From assembly GCA_041476565.1 (NCBI GenBank), contig JBGOTQ010000473.1, forward strand, positions 1 through 5,027: DNA of 5,027 nucleotides, written 5' to 3'. This DNA comes from DATKMG01 sp041476565 (lineage in GTDB: Bacteria; Acidobacteriota; Terriglobia; Versatilivoradales; Versatilivoraceae). The notes under the pieces were generated by a model. The model was not told where the DNA came from. It worked only from the letters and a program-made list of their open reading frames with translations, and searched no databases. Numbering within the stretch: position 1 is the stretch's first letter; every line of letters starts with the position of its first letter. Positions 5,004 through 5,027 of this stretch are shown piece by piece. The translations under genes and the position numbers were made by a program.

Positions 5004-5027
5004 TCCGTGGTTGCGCTGGAGGGTGAA

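Overview
The window reads as chromosomal DNA of an uncultured environmental bacterium of medium GC. The arginyl-tRNA synthetase is of a type I associate with Acidobacteriota: the KMSKS loop is replaced by a GRRGLGVKADD segment, and there is a long charged insertion before the EDKIIVRSNGTVTY block. The two non-coding repeat types present are also of kinds I recall from soil and sediment genomes. The phylum is an inference, since no marker was searched.

Left part (1-1330): accessory DNA, with all recognisable genes on the minus strand. A secreted SnoaL/DUF4440-type protein (start 350) is cut by an in-frame amber codon at 84-86, and its reading frame continues intact to the window edge. A roughly 300-base gap follows, holding a perfect 9-bp inverted repeat and one tiny ORF. 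A DUF4160-DUF2442 gene pair (1216-742) comes next. Just after its last stop codon is a folded site (660-718) with the layout of an integron attC: paired CTAAC/GTTAG ends, a perfect GTTAGAC core, a 12-bp stem and one extrahelical C at the usual place. The pair therefore looks like an integron gene cassette, possibly bounded on the other side near 1234.

Middle (1329-3650): two 78-bp tandem repeats whose hairpins are kept by compensatory changes, then a candidate promoter and argS on the plus strand. argS meets an in-frame TAG at codon 605. The missing 65 C-terminal residues of the anticodon-binding domain follow in the same frame to a second TAG at 3590-3592. Convergent to it is thpR (minus, 4258-3650), an RNA 2',3'-cyclic phosphodiesterase.

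Right part (4259-5027): no intact gene. A promoter-like site and a strong ribosome binding site lead into a twin-arginine (Tat) signal start, MNSRRTFLG. In another frame this runs straight into what looks like the C-terminal tail of an enolase-superfamily enzyme, so it appears to be the scar of an internal deletion. A 305-bp imperfect palindrome (4586-4890) follows, and then a near-consensus promoter plus ribosome binding site aimed at a gene starting just beyond the right edge.

The main cross-cutting observation is stop-codon use. Two conserved genes carry an interior in-frame TAG, and all four genes with a recognisable natural end also stop at TAG, each followed soon by an in-frame TAA or TGA. 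Sequencing error, recent mutation, or an amber-suppressing host could all explain this; the window alone cannot decide.
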